Of a stretch of 64,000 nucleotides of DNA, positions 44,527 through 54,219 are shown in pieces. Within the stretch, counting starts at the first letter, position 1; the number at the start of each line of letters is the position of its first letter. The translations under genes were made by a program, and so were the position numbers. Origin of the DNA: Gp6-AA40 sp035293405 (GTDB lineage: Bacteria > Acidobacteriota > Vicinamibacteria > Vicinamibacterales > UBA2999); the NCBI GenBank assembly GCA_035293405.1, contig DATDOE010000082.1:4019-68018 (forward strand), read 5' to 3'. The notes under the pieces were generated by a model. That model searched no databases. It worked only from the letters and a program-made list of their open reading frames with translations, and was not told the origin of the DNA.

Positions 44527-47160
44527 ATGTCGAGATTTCTCCAGCTGCTGGCTCTCGCAGCAGTGCTGACGGCGACGCCAGCCGCGGCGCAGAGGCTGCC
44601 CGGAACCGTGGTGCCCGAACACTACACACTCTGGTTCGGCCCGGACCTCGAAAAAGAAACCTTTCGCGGACGCGAGTCCATTCGCGTCACGCTGACCGAG
44701 CCGGCCACCAGCATCACGCTCCACGCCGCGGAGATCGAATTCGGCGAGGTCACCATCACCTCGGGTGGGCGCACACAGATCGCGAAGGTGACGAAAGACG
44801 CCAGGAGCGAGACGGCCACCTTCACCGTGCCGCAGCGGTTGGGAGAAGGTCAGGCCACGATCCAGATCACGTACAACGGCATCCTCAACGACAAATTGCG
44901 CGGCTTCTACATCAGCAAAGCCAATGGACGGAAGTACGCCGTCACGCAACTGGAAGCCACCGACGCCCGGCGCGCCTTTCCATCGTTCGACGAGCCGCTC
45001 TACAAAGCGACCTACGACATCTCGCTGACCGTGAACGCCGGCGATACGGCGATCTCCAACGGCGCGCAGACTTCCGACACGGCGGGCCCGGAGCCCGGTA
45101 AGCACACGGTGACGTTCGCACGCACGGCGAAGATGTCCTCGTACCTCGTGGCGATGGTGGTTGGCGACTTCGCCTGCCGTGACGGCGCCTCCGACGGCAC
45201 GCCGATCAGAGTGTGCTCGACGCCGGATAAGCGCGACCTCACCGGGTTCGCGCTCGAGGCCGCGACCCACCAGCTCAAGTTCTTCAACACCTACTTCGGG
45301 ATCAAGTACCCGTTCGGCAAGCTCGACATCATCGGCGTGCCTGACTTCTCCGCCGGTGCGATGGAAAATGCCGGCGCGATCACCTTCCGCGAGCGGCTGC
45401 TCCTGGTCGATCCCAAGGGCTCGTCACTCGGGGCGCGCAAGCGCGTGGCAGGCATCATCGCCCACGAGATCGCGCACCAGTGGTTCGGCGACCTCGTGAC
45501 CATGAAATGGTGGGACGACATCTGGCTGAACGAAGGGTTCGCGACCTGGATGGCCAGCAAGCCGCTCGCGGCGTGGCGTCCAGAGTGGCGAGTTGACCTG
45601 GACGATGCCGCCGACACGCAGGGAGCCCTGAGCATCGACGCCTTGAAGTCGACCCGGGCGATCAGGATGAAGGTGGAAACCACGGAGGAGATCAACGAGG
45701 TCTTCGACGGCATCGCCTACCAGAAGACCGCCGCCGTTCTCCGGATGATCGAGATGTACGTCGGGCCGGAATCGTTCCGGAAGGGCATCGCTTCCTATCT
45801 GAAGCGATTCTCGTACAGCAACGCCGCGGGAGAGGATTTCTGGGAAGAGGTCGCCCGCGTGACCGGTAAGCCGGTCGACCGCATCATGCGCAGCTTCGTC
45901 GATCAAATGGGGGCCCCGGTCATCGCCGTCCGCAACAAGTGCACCCAGGACGTCGCCGGCCGGTCTGAAAAGACCGGCCCGACAAGCGAGATCGCGCTGA
46001 CGATGAGCCGGTTCGTGGCCACGCCTGGTGCCAGTGCGTCGCCTCAGAGCTGGACGCTGCCTGTCTGCTACAGGACCACGACCGGGCAACCCCGTTGCGA
46101 GCTGATCGATCGGCCCGAACGGACGATTCGCGCCAATAGCTGCGACCCGGTGTTTGCCAACGCCGACAGCCGTGGCTACTACTTCACCGATTACGCGCCG
46201 GACTCAGTACGCGCGCTGGTCAAAATCGCCGGCAGCCTCGAGCCGACCGAGCGGATCAGCCTCATCGGCGACGAGTGGTTGATGGTTCGCGCCGGCCGGC
46301 ACGATATCGATCTGTATCTCGATCTCGCGGCGGCGATGGCAGGCGATGAGACGCCAGTCATCACCGAGGCGATCGCGGGCCGCCTTGACACCATCGCTGA
46401 CGACATCGCCAATGCGAACGAGCGGCCGCGCTACGAGGCCTGGATCCGCACCCGTTTTTCACCGGCGTTGACCGCGCTCGGACTGCCCGGCAATTCCACA
46501 GACGCTGACGACATCCAGAGCCGGCGTGCGACGCTGCTCAGCCTGGTGGGCATCACCGGCAACGATGCTGAGATGCAGCGTCGAGCCAGGGAGCTCGCGG
46601 TGAAATACGTCGCTGACACCAGCACGCTGTCGGGCACCCTCGCGCCAGCGGTGCTCTCCGTCGCGGCAGTCGCCGGCGACGCGGCTCTCTACGATCTGTA
46701 CCGCGGGCAGTTGGAGAAGCTCCGTGCCCAGCCTGAGCTCTACTATCGGTTCCTCAACACCATGCCGTGGTTCAGGGACCCGGCGCTCGTCAAGCGCACG
46801 CTCGAATTCGCCATGTCGCCGGCCGTGCGATCGCAGGACGCCGGCTCCTTGATCGGGTCGTTGCTCGTCCATCCGTCGAGCCGGGAGATTGCGTGGGAGT
46901 TCACCAGGACTCAGTGGCCCGCCCTGCTGAAGAAGCTCGATATCTTTCAGGGCGTCCCGTCAATCGTTGAATCGTTCGGCGCCTTCTGCTCGGCGCCGCT
47001 GGCCGCGGAAGTGAAACAGCTCTTCGCGACCAACCCGCTGCCCGCGGTCGAGCGGACGGCGCAGCAGGCCGTCGAGCGAATCGAGAACTGTGTGGCGCTG
47101 AAGACCAGGCAAGCCAAGCCCTTCGCTTCGTGGCTGAACACGACAGCCGGTAATCGATAG
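44527..47160 (+). CDS. M1-family aminopeptidase, secreted
   Basis: 877 aa. Signal peptide MSRFLQLLALAAVLTATPAAAQ. Exopeptidase motif GAMENAG near residue 279 and the zinc site HEIAH starting near 313, with the third ligand Glu in LNEGFATWM (HEXXH-x18-E). Helical ERAP1-like C-terminal domain from about 550. It is secreted and removes N-terminal amino acids from peptides, probably in the periplasm. The closely following cytochrome peroxidase gene is convergent, its stop abutting this one. Confidence 0.95.
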   Translation: MSRFLQLLALAAVLTATPAAAQRLPGTVVPEHYTLWFGPDLEKETFRGRESIRVTLTEPATSITLHAAEIEFGEVTITSGGRTQIAKVTKDARSETATFTVPQRLGEGQATIQITYNGILNDKLRGFYISKANGRKYAVTQLEATDARRAFPSFDEPLYKATYDISLTVNAGDTAISNGAQTSDTAGPEPGKHTVTFARTAKMSSYLVAMVVGDFACRDGASDGTPIRVCSTPDKRDLTGFALEAATHQLKFFNTYFGIKYPFGKLDIIGVPDFSAGAMENAGAITFRERLLLVDPKGSSLGARKRVAGIIAHEIAHQWFGDLVTMKWWDDIWLNEGFATWMASKPLAAWRPEWRVDLDDAADTQGALSIDALKSTRAIRMKVETTEEINEVFDGIAYQKTAAVLRMIEMYVGPESFRKGIASYLKRFSYSNAAGEDFWEEVARVTGKPVDRIMRSFVDQMGAPVIAVRNKCTQDVAGRSEKTGPTSEIALTMSRFVATPGASASPQSWTLPVCYRTTTGQPRCELIDRPERTIRANSCDPVFANADSRGYYFTDYAPDSVRALVKIAGSLEPTERISLIGDEWLMVRAGRHDIDLYLDLAAAMAGDETPVITEAIAGRLDTIADDIANANERPRYEAWIRTRFSPALTALGLPGNSTDADDIQSRRATLLSLVGITGNDAEMQRRARELAVKYVADTSTLSGTLAPAVLSVAAVAGDAALYDLYRGQLEKLRAQPELYYRFLNTMPWFRDPALVKRTLEFAMSPAVRSQDAGSLIGSLLVHPSSREIAWEFTRTQWPALLKKLDIFQGVPSIVESFGAFCSAPLAAEVKQLFATNPLPAVERTAQQAVERIENCVALKTRQAKPFASWLNTTAGNR

Positions 47161-48252
47161 CTACTGAGGAAACGTCTTCGGCGGCGTGTCCTGATAGCCC
47201 TCTCCATCGAGTGACTGCAGGAACGCGACGATGGCATTGACGTCGGCGTCGTTCAGCGCGAGCGGCTTGATCCTGCCTCGCGTCAGGTAGGGATTCGCGA
47301 TGCCGCCCTTGTTATAGAGCTCGACGACTTCCTTCAGCGTGGCGATCGAGCCGTCGTGCATGTAGGGCGGGTGCTTGCTGACGTCGCGCAGCACGGGCGT
47401 CTTGAAGGCCCCGCGATCCTCCGGCTTCTTCGATACCGCGAACCGGCCTTCGTCCTTGAACGTCCGCGTCCGCTCGTCCCAGCCCACACCCAGGTTGTGG
47501 AACAGGCTGTCGCTGAAGCTGCTGCCAACGTGGCACTGGCTGCAGCCGGCCGTATCGAAAAACAGATCGTGGCCGCGTTTCGCCTCGGCAGACACCGCGT
47601 TCTGTTCATGGTTGAAACGCCATCGGTCGTAGGGTGAGTTGCCGCTCACACGCGTGCGCTCGTAATCGGCGATCGCCTGGGCCACGCGCTCTTTGGTGAT
47701 CGCCTCGGTCCCGAAGGCTTCCTTGAAGTACGGCGTGTATCCGGGCACGCGCGACAGCGTCTGGATCATCGCCTCGTGTGTGTTCCCCATCTCGATCGGA
47801 TTGGCGACCGGCCCAAGGACCTGGTCCTCGAGCGAGCCTGCGCGTCCGTCCCAGAAGAAGTGCGGGGCCAGGGTCACCGCGCGGTTGATGAAGGTGGGCG
47901 CCTTGCGAGTGCCCTTCTGGCCACCAACGCCGGTGGACACCGGCGTGATCTCCGAGAAGGCGTGCTCGGGCTTGTGGCAGGTGGCGCAGGCAACCGTGTT
48001 GTCTGCCGAGAGACGTGTGTCGTAGAAGAGCCAGCGGCCGAGGCGTACGCGAGCCGGCGGCGGAGCCTCGACGTCTTCGAAATAGACCTCCATGCCGAGC
48101 GGCGCCGCCTTGAGCGGTTGGATGGGGCTTTCGATTTCCCAGGGTGGACCGGCCGGCGCGTTCGCCTCACGCGGCGACGAGCCACACGCCGCCACGCCGA
48201 CCGCGAGAATCACCGCTCCGCCCAGCCACCGACAGAACACTTCCCTGCTCAC
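47161..48252 (-). CDS. Di-haem cytochrome c peroxidase (MauG/CcpA family)
   Basis: 363 aa from GTG 48252 with GGAAGAAG about 6 nt upstream; ATG 48321 is in frame but poorly supported. A lipoprotein-like signal (LAVGVAACGSS) is followed by two CxxCH haem sites: ACATCHKPEHAF near residue 90 and CSQCHVGSSFSD near 240. Other family segments: FFWDGRAGSLEDQ and FKTPVLRDVSKHPPYMHDG. It reduces hydrogen peroxide in the periplasm using electrons from a c-type cytochrome or acts on another substrate. AT-rich repeated stretches (TTTTCAAC) lie just upstream. Confidence 0.93.
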   Translation of the reverse strand: MSREVFCRWLGGAVILAVGVAACGSSPREANAPAGPPWEIESPIQPLKAAPLGMEVYFEDVEAPPPARVRLGRWLFYDTRLSADNTVACATCHKPEHAFSEITPVSTGVGGQKGTRKAPTFINRAVTLAPHFFWDGRAGSLEDQVLGPVANPIEMGNTHEAMIQTLSRVPGYTPYFKEAFGTEAITKERVAQAIADYERTRVSGNSPYDRWRFNHEQNAVSAEAKRGHDLFFDTAGCSQCHVGSSFSDSLFHNLGVGWDERTRTFKDEGRFAVSKKPEDRGAFKTPVLRDVSKHPPYMHDGSIATLKEVVELYNKGGIANPYLTRGRIKPLALNDADVNAIVAFLQSLDGEGYQDTPPKTFPQ

Positions 48253-48372
48253 CTGACTTCTTCCACTTTTCAACTTTTCAACTCTTCCACTTGGTTCGAC
48301 GCGTCTTCCTCGATTGTACAATGCGCCGTTCCACAGACAGGGCCAGGGCGCTGAGGTGTGTCGATCGGAACC

Positions 48373-48732
48373 TTAGGTGGGTTTCTTGTCGCCGTTCTCC
48401 TCGAGCCAGACGGCGATCATTTCGCGGGACCACTCATGATGGTCGTTCAAGTGGACGATCATCGCCGACAGCAGCAACTGCTTCTTGCACCCCTCGATGG
48501 GGCACCGCCTGACGCTGCCTTCGAGACAGTCGAAAAAGGACACCAGGTCCTTCGTCGGCCGCTTGCCGTCCATGTCCTTGGCCAGGCGATAGATGCCTTC
48601 ATAGGCGGCGCCAAGCGCGCACGAGGCGCGGCTGCCGACGAAGTAGTCGCCGAAGGCCTGCTGCGGCCGCCTCTCGGCGCCGGCGCGAATCGCCGCCGCG
48701 AGCTCTTTCCTTCCGTGATGTTCTTCAGCCAT
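48373..48732 (-). CDS. Small hypothetical protein with C2H2-like motif
   Basis: 119 aa from ATG 48732. A helical first half (AAYEGIYRLAKDMDG) leads to CPIEGCKKQLLLSAMIVHLNDHH, which reads as Cys-x4-Cys-x12-His-x3-His-His and could bind zinc, then REMIAVWLEENGDKK. No signal, no TM. Family not recognised. The next gene upstream is on the other strand, so it is a single-gene unit; 160 bp upstream is non-coding. Confidence 0.7.
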   Translation of the reverse strand: MAEEHHGRKELAAAIRAGAERRPQQAFGDYFVGSRASCALGAAYEGIYRLAKDMDGKRPTKDLVSFFDCLEGSVRRCPIEGCKKQLLLSAMIVHLNDHHEWSREMIAVWLEENGDKKPT

Positions 48733-48894
48733 GACTCACTCGTAGCATGGAGGCGACTTGTGTGAGGCCATCCCCGCTCATCGCGTTCGCATCCGTCCCG
48801 CCGCTGGGACGCCATCGTCCGCAGGGGCACAGGCGAAATACCCAACTTTCCGACCGCTATCTCCGTCAAAGCATGCGCATCCAGGAGGTGCCGA

Positions 48895-51330
48895 GTGTCA
48901 TTCTTCGTCCAGGACCTGCGGTACGCCACACGGACGCTGCGCAATAGCCCGGGATTCACGATCGTCGCCCTGTTGACGCTGGCGATCGGGATCGGCGCCA
49001 ACGTCGCCATCTTCAGCTTCGTGGATGGCCTCCTCCTGAAGCCGCTGCCGTACGAGCAGGGCGACCGCATCGTGCGCGTGCTCGAAAAGCCGCCTCAGGG
49101 GGAACGCAACGGCATTTCAGCGCTGAATTTCCTCGACTGGCAGAAGGACAACACCGTCTTCGACTTCATGTCGGCGCAAACCGGAGGCGCGGTGACGCTC
49201 ACTGGCGGCGCCGAACCAGTGCAGATACGCGGCGGGCGGGTGTCCGCGGACTATTTCAAAGTTTTCAACATCAAGCCGGCACTCGGCCGCACCTTCGTCG
49301 CCGGAGAGGATCAGCTCGGCAAGCATTTCGTCGCCGTGATCAGTAATGCCCTGTGGGCAACCCAGTTCGGCTCCGACCCGAAGATCCTGAACAGCACGAT
49401 CCTGCTCGACAACCAGCCCCACACCATCATCGGCGTGCTGCCCAAGGGGAGCGCGTTCGATCGGGCCGCCAACCAGATCTGGAGACCGCTCGCCTTCGAG
49501 CCCTCCAACATGACGCGGGACTTCCACTGGCTGACCTCCTTTGCCCGGCTCAAGGACGGCGTGTCGCTCAACCAGGCGCAAGCCAGCATGAACGTGATCG
49601 GCGAGCGCATTGCCAAAGACTTCCCTGCCTCGAACAAAGGCTGGGGCGTGATCGTGGAGGACTACGCCGGCACCCTGGTCGGTCCTGACATGCGCACAGG
49701 GCTGATGGTCCTCATGTCCGCATCCGGCCTCGTGCTCCTGATCGGGTGCGCCAACCTGGCGAATCTGGCGCTGGCGCGCGGCGTGTCGCGCGAGCGCGAA
49801 GTTGTGGTCCGGGCCTCGCTCGGCGCGGGGCGCTGGTCGCTCGTGCGGCAGTTCCTGACTGAGAACGTCCTGCTGTCGGTCTGCGGAGGCGCGCTGGGGA
49901 TCGCCGTCGGCTACGCCACGATGAAGGGGATCGAGGCCCTGCTGCCGGAATTCTCGTTCGCCCGCGAGGCTGCGATCAGCCTGGACGGCCGGGTGATGTT
50001 GTTCGCAATCGCCGTGTCCGTGCTCACGGGCCTGCTGTTCGGCATGGCGCCCGCGGTTCAGGCCACGCGCCCTGACCTCGCTTCATCGATGAAGGACGAC
50101 AGCCGGGGATCGAGCGGGAGCGCCTCGCGCAAGCGTCTCCGCGACACGCTCATCGTCGTCGAGGTAGCGCTTGCCTTCGTGCTGCTGGTGGGATCCGGCC
50201 TCATGATGCAGAGCTTCTTCCGGCTGATGAACGTGGACACCGGCTTCGACTCGACCAACCTCCTGACGATGCGTCTGCCGACGTCAACCGATCAGTATCC
50301 CGATCCCGAGCAGTTGAACCGGTACTTGCGAGAGGTTCGCGCGGCCGTCGAAGCCGTGCCGGGCGTTCGCGAAACGGCGCTGAGCTGCGCGCCACCCATG
50401 CAGGGCTCGTGCTACGGGATGCCGATGCAGCCGGCCAACCGGCCTATGGTCGATCTCGCCAAGCGGGACGGCGGCTTCTACAAGGTCGTCAGCCCGTCCT
50501 ACTTTTCCACGCTCGGCATCAAGATCATCAAGGGTCGTGCGCTCTCCGATCGCGATACCGCGAACGCGCCGCATGTCCTCGTGCTGAACGAGCGGCTGGC
50601 CAAGCGCTACTTCGAGAAGGAGGACCCGATCGGCCAGCGCATCCTGATCCAGCAAATCATCCCGGGCAAGACCGGACTCGGACCTGACATCTCGTGGGAA
50701 GTCGTCGGCGTCATTGGCGACGAGAAGATCGGTGGACCGGCCGATGAACGCTCCTCGGGCGTGTACGTCTCGAACGAGCAGACGCCGGTCTACGGGATGA
50801 TCTTGAGCGTCCGTGCGGCGGTGAATCCGCTTGCCCTTCAGACGCCGATCACCGCCGCTATCCGCAGCGTCAACAAGGACCAGGCGATCAGCGACGTCCG
50901 CTCGGTGGACCAGATCAAGAGTCAGTCAATGGGCGGACGGCGGATTCCGTCCGTCTTGCTCGGTATCTTCGGCACCGTCGCGCTGGTACTCGCGGGCATC
51001 GGGATCTACGGCGTGATCTCGTATTCGGTGGCGCAGCGCACGCGCGAGATTGGAATTCGCGCCGCCCTGGGCGCCTCGGAACGCATGCTCCTGCGCATGG
51101 TACTGAACCGCGGCGTCTTCCTGACCGCCATCGGCCTGGCCATTGGGCTGGCCGGGGCGCTGGGCTTGACCCGTCTGATGACGAGCCTGCTGTTCGGCGT
51201 CGGCGCGCGCGATCCGATGACGATGGTGGCGGTGGCAATTGCGCTCGCCAGCGTGGCCCTGTTCGCGTCCTACGTGCCGGCGCGTCGTGCGACGAAGGTA
51301 GACCCGATCGTCGCGCTTCGGTACGAATGA
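48895..51330 (+). CDS. ADOP-type ABC transporter permease (MacB/FtsX double module)
   Basis: 811 aa from GTG 48895, with a strong AGGAGG at 48883-48888. N-terminal ADOP signature VSFFVQDLRYATRTLRNSPGF, then TM1 (TIVALLTLAIGIGANVAIFSFV). Two modules each have a periplasmic MacB-type domain and three TM helices; coupling loops are SREREVVVRASLGAGRWSLV and RTREIGIRAALGASERMLL. Ends in the family tail YVPARRATKVDPIVALRYE. These duplicated orphan permeases are expanded in Acidobacteriota and lack an adjacent ATPase, as here. Function unknown, possibly export or mechanotransmission. Confidence 0.93.
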   Translation: MSFFVQDLRYATRTLRNSPGFTIVALLTLAIGIGANVAIFSFVDGLLLKPLPYEQGDRIVRVLEKPPQGERNGISALNFLDWQKDNTVFDFMSAQTGGAVTLTGGAEPVQIRGGRVSADYFKVFNIKPALGRTFVAGEDQLGKHFVAVISNALWATQFGSDPKILNSTILLDNQPHTIIGVLPKGSAFDRAANQIWRPLAFEPSNMTRDFHWLTSFARLKDGVSLNQAQASMNVIGERIAKDFPASNKGWGVIVEDYAGTLVGPDMRTGLMVLMSASGLVLLIGCANLANLALARGVSREREVVVRASLGAGRWSLVRQFLTENVLLSVCGGALGIAVGYATMKGIEALLPEFSFAREAAISLDGRVMLFAIAVSVLTGLLFGMAPAVQATRPDLASSMKDDSRGSSGSASRKRLRDTLIVVEVALAFVLLVGSGLMMQSFFRLMNVDTGFDSTNLLTMRLPTSTDQYPDPEQLNRYLREVRAAVEAVPGVRETALSCAPPMQGSCYGMPMQPANRPMVDLAKRDGGFYKVVSPSYFSTLGIKIIKGRALSDRDTANAPHVLVLNERLAKRYFEKEDPIGQRILIQQIIPGKTGLGPDISWEVVGVIGDEKIGGPADERSSGVYVSNEQTPVYGMILSVRAAVNPLALQTPITAAIRSVNKDQAISDVRSVDQIKSQSMGGRRIPSVLLGIFGTVALVLAGIGIYGVISYSVAQRTREIGIRAALGASERMLLRMVLNRGVFLTAIGLAIGLAGALGLTRLMTSLLFGVGARDPMTMVAVAIALASVALFASYVPARRATKVDPIVALRYE

Positions 51331-51377
51331 ACCGCAGATAAAGGCCTGATAGGCCGAGGAGGGGCGGCGGTTGCCGT

Positions 51378-51393
51378 TGACCACTTCTGGTCA
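51378..51393. promoter_or_regulatory. Palindromic operator TGACCA-CTTC-TGGTCA upstream of the antitoxin
   Basis: A perfect 6-bp dyad with 4-bp spacer sits 11 bp before the antitoxin ATG and overlaps CATAAT (51392-51397), a plausible -10. This placement is typical of toxin-antitoxin autorepression by the Phd/YefM-type N-terminal domain. Confidence 0.6.
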
Positions 51394-51403
51394 TAATAGC
51401 GGC

Positions 51404-51664
51404 ATGAAGGAAGTCCGCATCGCCGACCTCAAGGCCCGCCTGAGCGAATATCTCCGCGCCGTTCGCGGTGGTGAGACCATCTCCGTGCTGGACCGTGAGA
51501 CACCCGTTGCCCAGATTGTGCCGGTGCGTGGGCGGGTAGCCTTGCGGGTCCGTAAGCCAGCTCCTGGCACTCCTCCTCCGAACCGCGTACGCCTGCCGAA
51601 GCCTCTGAAGTCGAACGTTGAGATCGTCGACCTCCTGCTCGAAGAACGGCAGGGACATCGGTGA
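51404..51664 (+). CDS. Phd/YefM-family antitoxin
   Basis: 86 aa from ATG 51404. N-terminal MKEVRIADLKARLSEYLRAV and GGETISVLDRETPVAQIVPV are the Phd/YefM DNA-binding fold. The C-terminus (KSNVEIVDLLLEERQGHR) is the helical toxin-wrapping tail. The operator dyad is upstream and the toxin start overlaps its stop (GTGA). It should repress its own promoter and neutralise a PIN toxin, but that toxin is broken here. Confidence 0.88.
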   Translation: MKEVRIADLKARLSEYLRAVRGGETISVLDRETPVAQIVPVRGRVALRVRKPAPGTPPPNRVRLPKPLKSNVEIVDLLLEERQGHR

Positions 51665-51940
51665 TCGCCTGCGTCGATGCGTCAGTGCTTCTGCGACTGG
51701 CGCTTGGCCATCCTAGCGCTAATCGCATCACTCGAGCTGGTCGACCTCGACGGTGGTGTTCTCGACCGGGCATCCCAGCCAATGCCGACTGAACTCGGAA
51801 CGCTCGACGCAATCCACCTTGCCACAGCCCTCCTCTGGAAGGAAATGACCGGTGCCCGTCTGATCATGACGACGCACGACGAGGCGCTGGCCCTCGGAGC
51901 CAAAGCGCACGGACTGTCTGTCCTGGGCGTTTCGTCGTAA
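51661..51940 (+). pseudogene. PIN-domain toxin, internally deleted and frameshifted
   Basis: The expected GTG at 51661 gives VIACVDASVLLRLALGHPSA, a proper PIN N-terminus with the first catalytic Asp, but this frame stops at 51786. The C-terminal part of the family continues in another frame, from LELVDLDGGVLDRASQ through GTLDAIHLATALLW and THDEALALGAKAHGLSVLGV to TAA at 51940. Some 45-50 residues that normally carry the middle acidic residue are missing at about 51715-51735. The antitoxin is intact, so the locus has lost toxicity. Confidence 0.8.
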
Positions 51941-52020
51941 GGCTTCTCCGCGCGGTGAACCGCGGTCAATTCACCTCCGTGGTAGCATCCCACCGCCACA
52001 ACACCAACAGGAGCTGCACC

Positions 52021-54177
52021 ATGCTCAGTCGCCGACTCCGTCGCGTCGCCGTGGGTTTCGTCGTCGGGGCGACCCTGTCCTCGTTCCTGCTGTTCACAAC
52101 CTCCCACGCACAACAAGCTGCGAACGAGGTCGCCATCGACAACGACGACATCGGCGGCGTGGTCACAGGACCGAAGGGCCCTGAGGCCGGCGTGTGGGTG
52201 ATCGCCGAAACCCGGGACCTGCCGGTTCGCTACATCAAGACCGTCGTGACCGACGATCGCGGCCGCTTCGTCGTGCCGGATCTGCCCCCGGCGAGCTACA
52301 CCGTATGGGCGCGTGGCTACGGACTCGTCGACAGCGTCAAGATCAATTCCAGGCCCGGACAACGCGTGAGCATCACAGCCGTCGTCGCGCCGAACGAGGC
52401 CGCCGCCGCGCACTACTACCCGGCCATCTACTGGTACTCGATGCTGAACATCCCTGCGGCCGACCAGTTCGGCGGCAAGAGCAGCATTCCCGCCCGGCTC
52501 ACCCGTGAGAACTGGATCAGCTCGATGAAGAACACGGGCTGCGTCGGCTGCCATCAGCTCGGCCAGTCGGCCACGCGCACGATCTCACCGGCGCTCGGTA
52601 GCTTCGCGTCCGGTGCCGAGGCGTGGCGTCGTCGTGTGCAGTCGGGCCAGTCGGGCCAACAGATGCTGGGGCAGCTCACCGCCCTCGGTGATCTCTCGTT
52701 CGCGAACTACGGTGACTGGACCGACCGCGTCGCCAAAGGCGAGCTGCCGTTTGCCAAGCCGGCTCGCCCCCAAGGCGTCGAGCGCAACATCGTCGTCACG
52801 CTGCGCGACTGGATGAACGAACGGCAGTACCTTCACGACCTGATTGCAAGCGACCGGCGCAACCCCACGGTCAACGCCTACGGTCCGGTCTACGGATCGC
52901 CCGAGTACAGCTCGGACATGCTGCCGATTCTCGATCCGGTCAAGAACGTGGCGACCACGTTCAAGGCGCCCGTGCGCGACCCCGAGATGCCACTCAGCCT
53001 GGGGCCCGGCCATGCCGCGGCGCTCGATGCCGCCATGCCGTCGCCCTATTGGGGAAGCGATCGGATCTGGGACACACGGGTCAACAACCACAACTCGATG
53101 TTCGGCCGGGACGGCAAGCTGTGGCTGGCGGCCTCGATCCGAGCTGCGGAGAATCCGGCGTTCTGCAAGCAGGGCTCCGATCATCCATCGGCGAAAGCGT
53201 TTCCGATGGACCGCGCCACCCGGCATCTGGCGGTGCTGGATCCCAAGACACAGAAATACACCTTCGTCGATACGTGCTTCTCGACGCACCATCCACAGTT
53301 TGGCTACGACGCCAACGACACGCTGTGGACGAGCGGCGGCGGTCCAGTGGTGGGCTGGCTCAATACCAAGATGTTCCTCGAGACCGGCGACGCCGCGAAG
53401 TCGCAGGGGTGGACGGCCCTCGTGCTCGACACCAACGGCAACGGGAAGCGCGACGCCTACGTCGAGCAGACCGATCCGCCCGATCCCACGAAGGACACGC
53501 GCATCAATTCACCGTTCTACGCCGTGATGCCGAGCCCGGTCGATGGGTCCATCTGGGGTTCCACACTCGGCGTCCCGGGCGCGGTGGTGCGCCTCGTGCC
53601 GGGCTCGAATCCACCGAGCACGGCGCTCGCCGAGATCTACCGGGTGCCGATGCCAGGCTTTGGCGCGCGCGGCGCGGACATCGATCGGCAGGGCGTCGTG
53701 TGGGTCTCGCTCGGCAGCGGTCACATGGGCAGCTTCGATCGCCGCAAGTGCAAGGCGCCGCTCAACGGGCCCAAGGCCACCGGCGACCACTGCCCCGAGG
53801 GCTGGGCGTTTCACCAGTATCCCGGTCCTGGTTTCAGGGGCATCGGTGAGAACAGCGCTGAGTCGAGCTACTACTCATGGGTCGATCAGCACAACACGTT
53901 CGGGCTGGGCAACGACGTCCCCATGTCCACGGGCAACCTGAACGACGGCATCATCGCGTTCGCGGGCGGTCGCATGGTCGTGCTGCGAGTCCCCTATCCC
54001 ATCGGCTTCTACGCGAAGGGCTTCGACGGACGCATCGACAATCCGAACGCCGGCTGGAAAGGGCGCGGACTCTGGGCCGCCAACGGCGACCGTACACCGT
54101 GGCTCATCGAGGGTGGCAAGGGCACCAGGCCGCTGGCTGCGCACTTCCAGCTTCGGCCGAATCCGCTCGCGAAGTAG
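52021..54177 (+). CDS. Secreted carboxypeptidase-regulatory-like protein with one c-type haem site
   Basis: 718 aa from ATG 52021, AGGAG 7 nt upstream. Signal peptide ends near TTSHAQ. A CarboxypepD_reg-like Ig fold is at about 45-115 (GGVVTGPKGPEAGVWVIAET, DDRGRFVVPDLPPASYTVWARG). C174-x2-C177-H178 (CVGCHQL) is a haem c site. The rest is beta-propeller-like (HNSMFGRDGKLWLAA, GVVWVSLGSGHMGSFD). It is a periplasmic or extracellular redox protein of a type recurrent in Acidobacteriota; the substrate is unknown. Possible alternative: a quinoprotein-like dehydrogenase without clear cofactor ligands. Confidence 0.82.
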   Translation: MLSRRLRRVAVGFVVGATLSSFLLFTTSHAQQAANEVAIDNDDIGGVVTGPKGPEAGVWVIAETRDLPVRYIKTVVTDDRGRFVVPDLPPASYTVWARGYGLVDSVKINSRPGQRVSITAVVAPNEAAAAHYYPAIYWYSMLNIPAADQFGGKSSIPARLTRENWISSMKNTGCVGCHQLGQSATRTISPALGSFASGAEAWRRRVQSGQSGQQMLGQLTALGDLSFANYGDWTDRVAKGELPFAKPARPQGVERNIVVTLRDWMNERQYLHDLIASDRRNPTVNAYGPVYGSPEYSSDMLPILDPVKNVATTFKAPVRDPEMPLSLGPGHAAALDAAMPSPYWGSDRIWDTRVNNHNSMFGRDGKLWLAASIRAAENPAFCKQGSDHPSAKAFPMDRATRHLAVLDPKTQKYTFVDTCFSTHHPQFGYDANDTLWTSGGGPVVGWLNTKMFLETGDAAKSQGWTALVLDTNGNGKRDAYVEQTDPPDPTKDTRINSPFYAVMPSPVDGSIWGSTLGVPGAVVRLVPGSNPPSTALAEIYRVPMPGFGARGADIDRQGVVWVSLGSGHMGSFDRRKCKAPLNGPKATGDHCPEGWAFHQYPGPGFRGIGENSAESSYYSWVDQHNTFGLGNDVPMSTGNLNDGIIAFAGGRMVVLRVPYPIGFYAKGFDGRIDNPNAGWKGRGLWAANGDRTPWLIEGGKGTRPLAAHFQLRPNPLAK

Positions 54178-54219
54178 CTCCCAATAGGCCGCGTCCGCTC
54201 TCTGCTCGATAGCCGTAGA

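Noticed and set aside
51661..51940. Intact PIN toxin
   Set aside because: No single frame contains both the N-terminal Asp segment and the C-terminal half; about 45-50 residues are missing.
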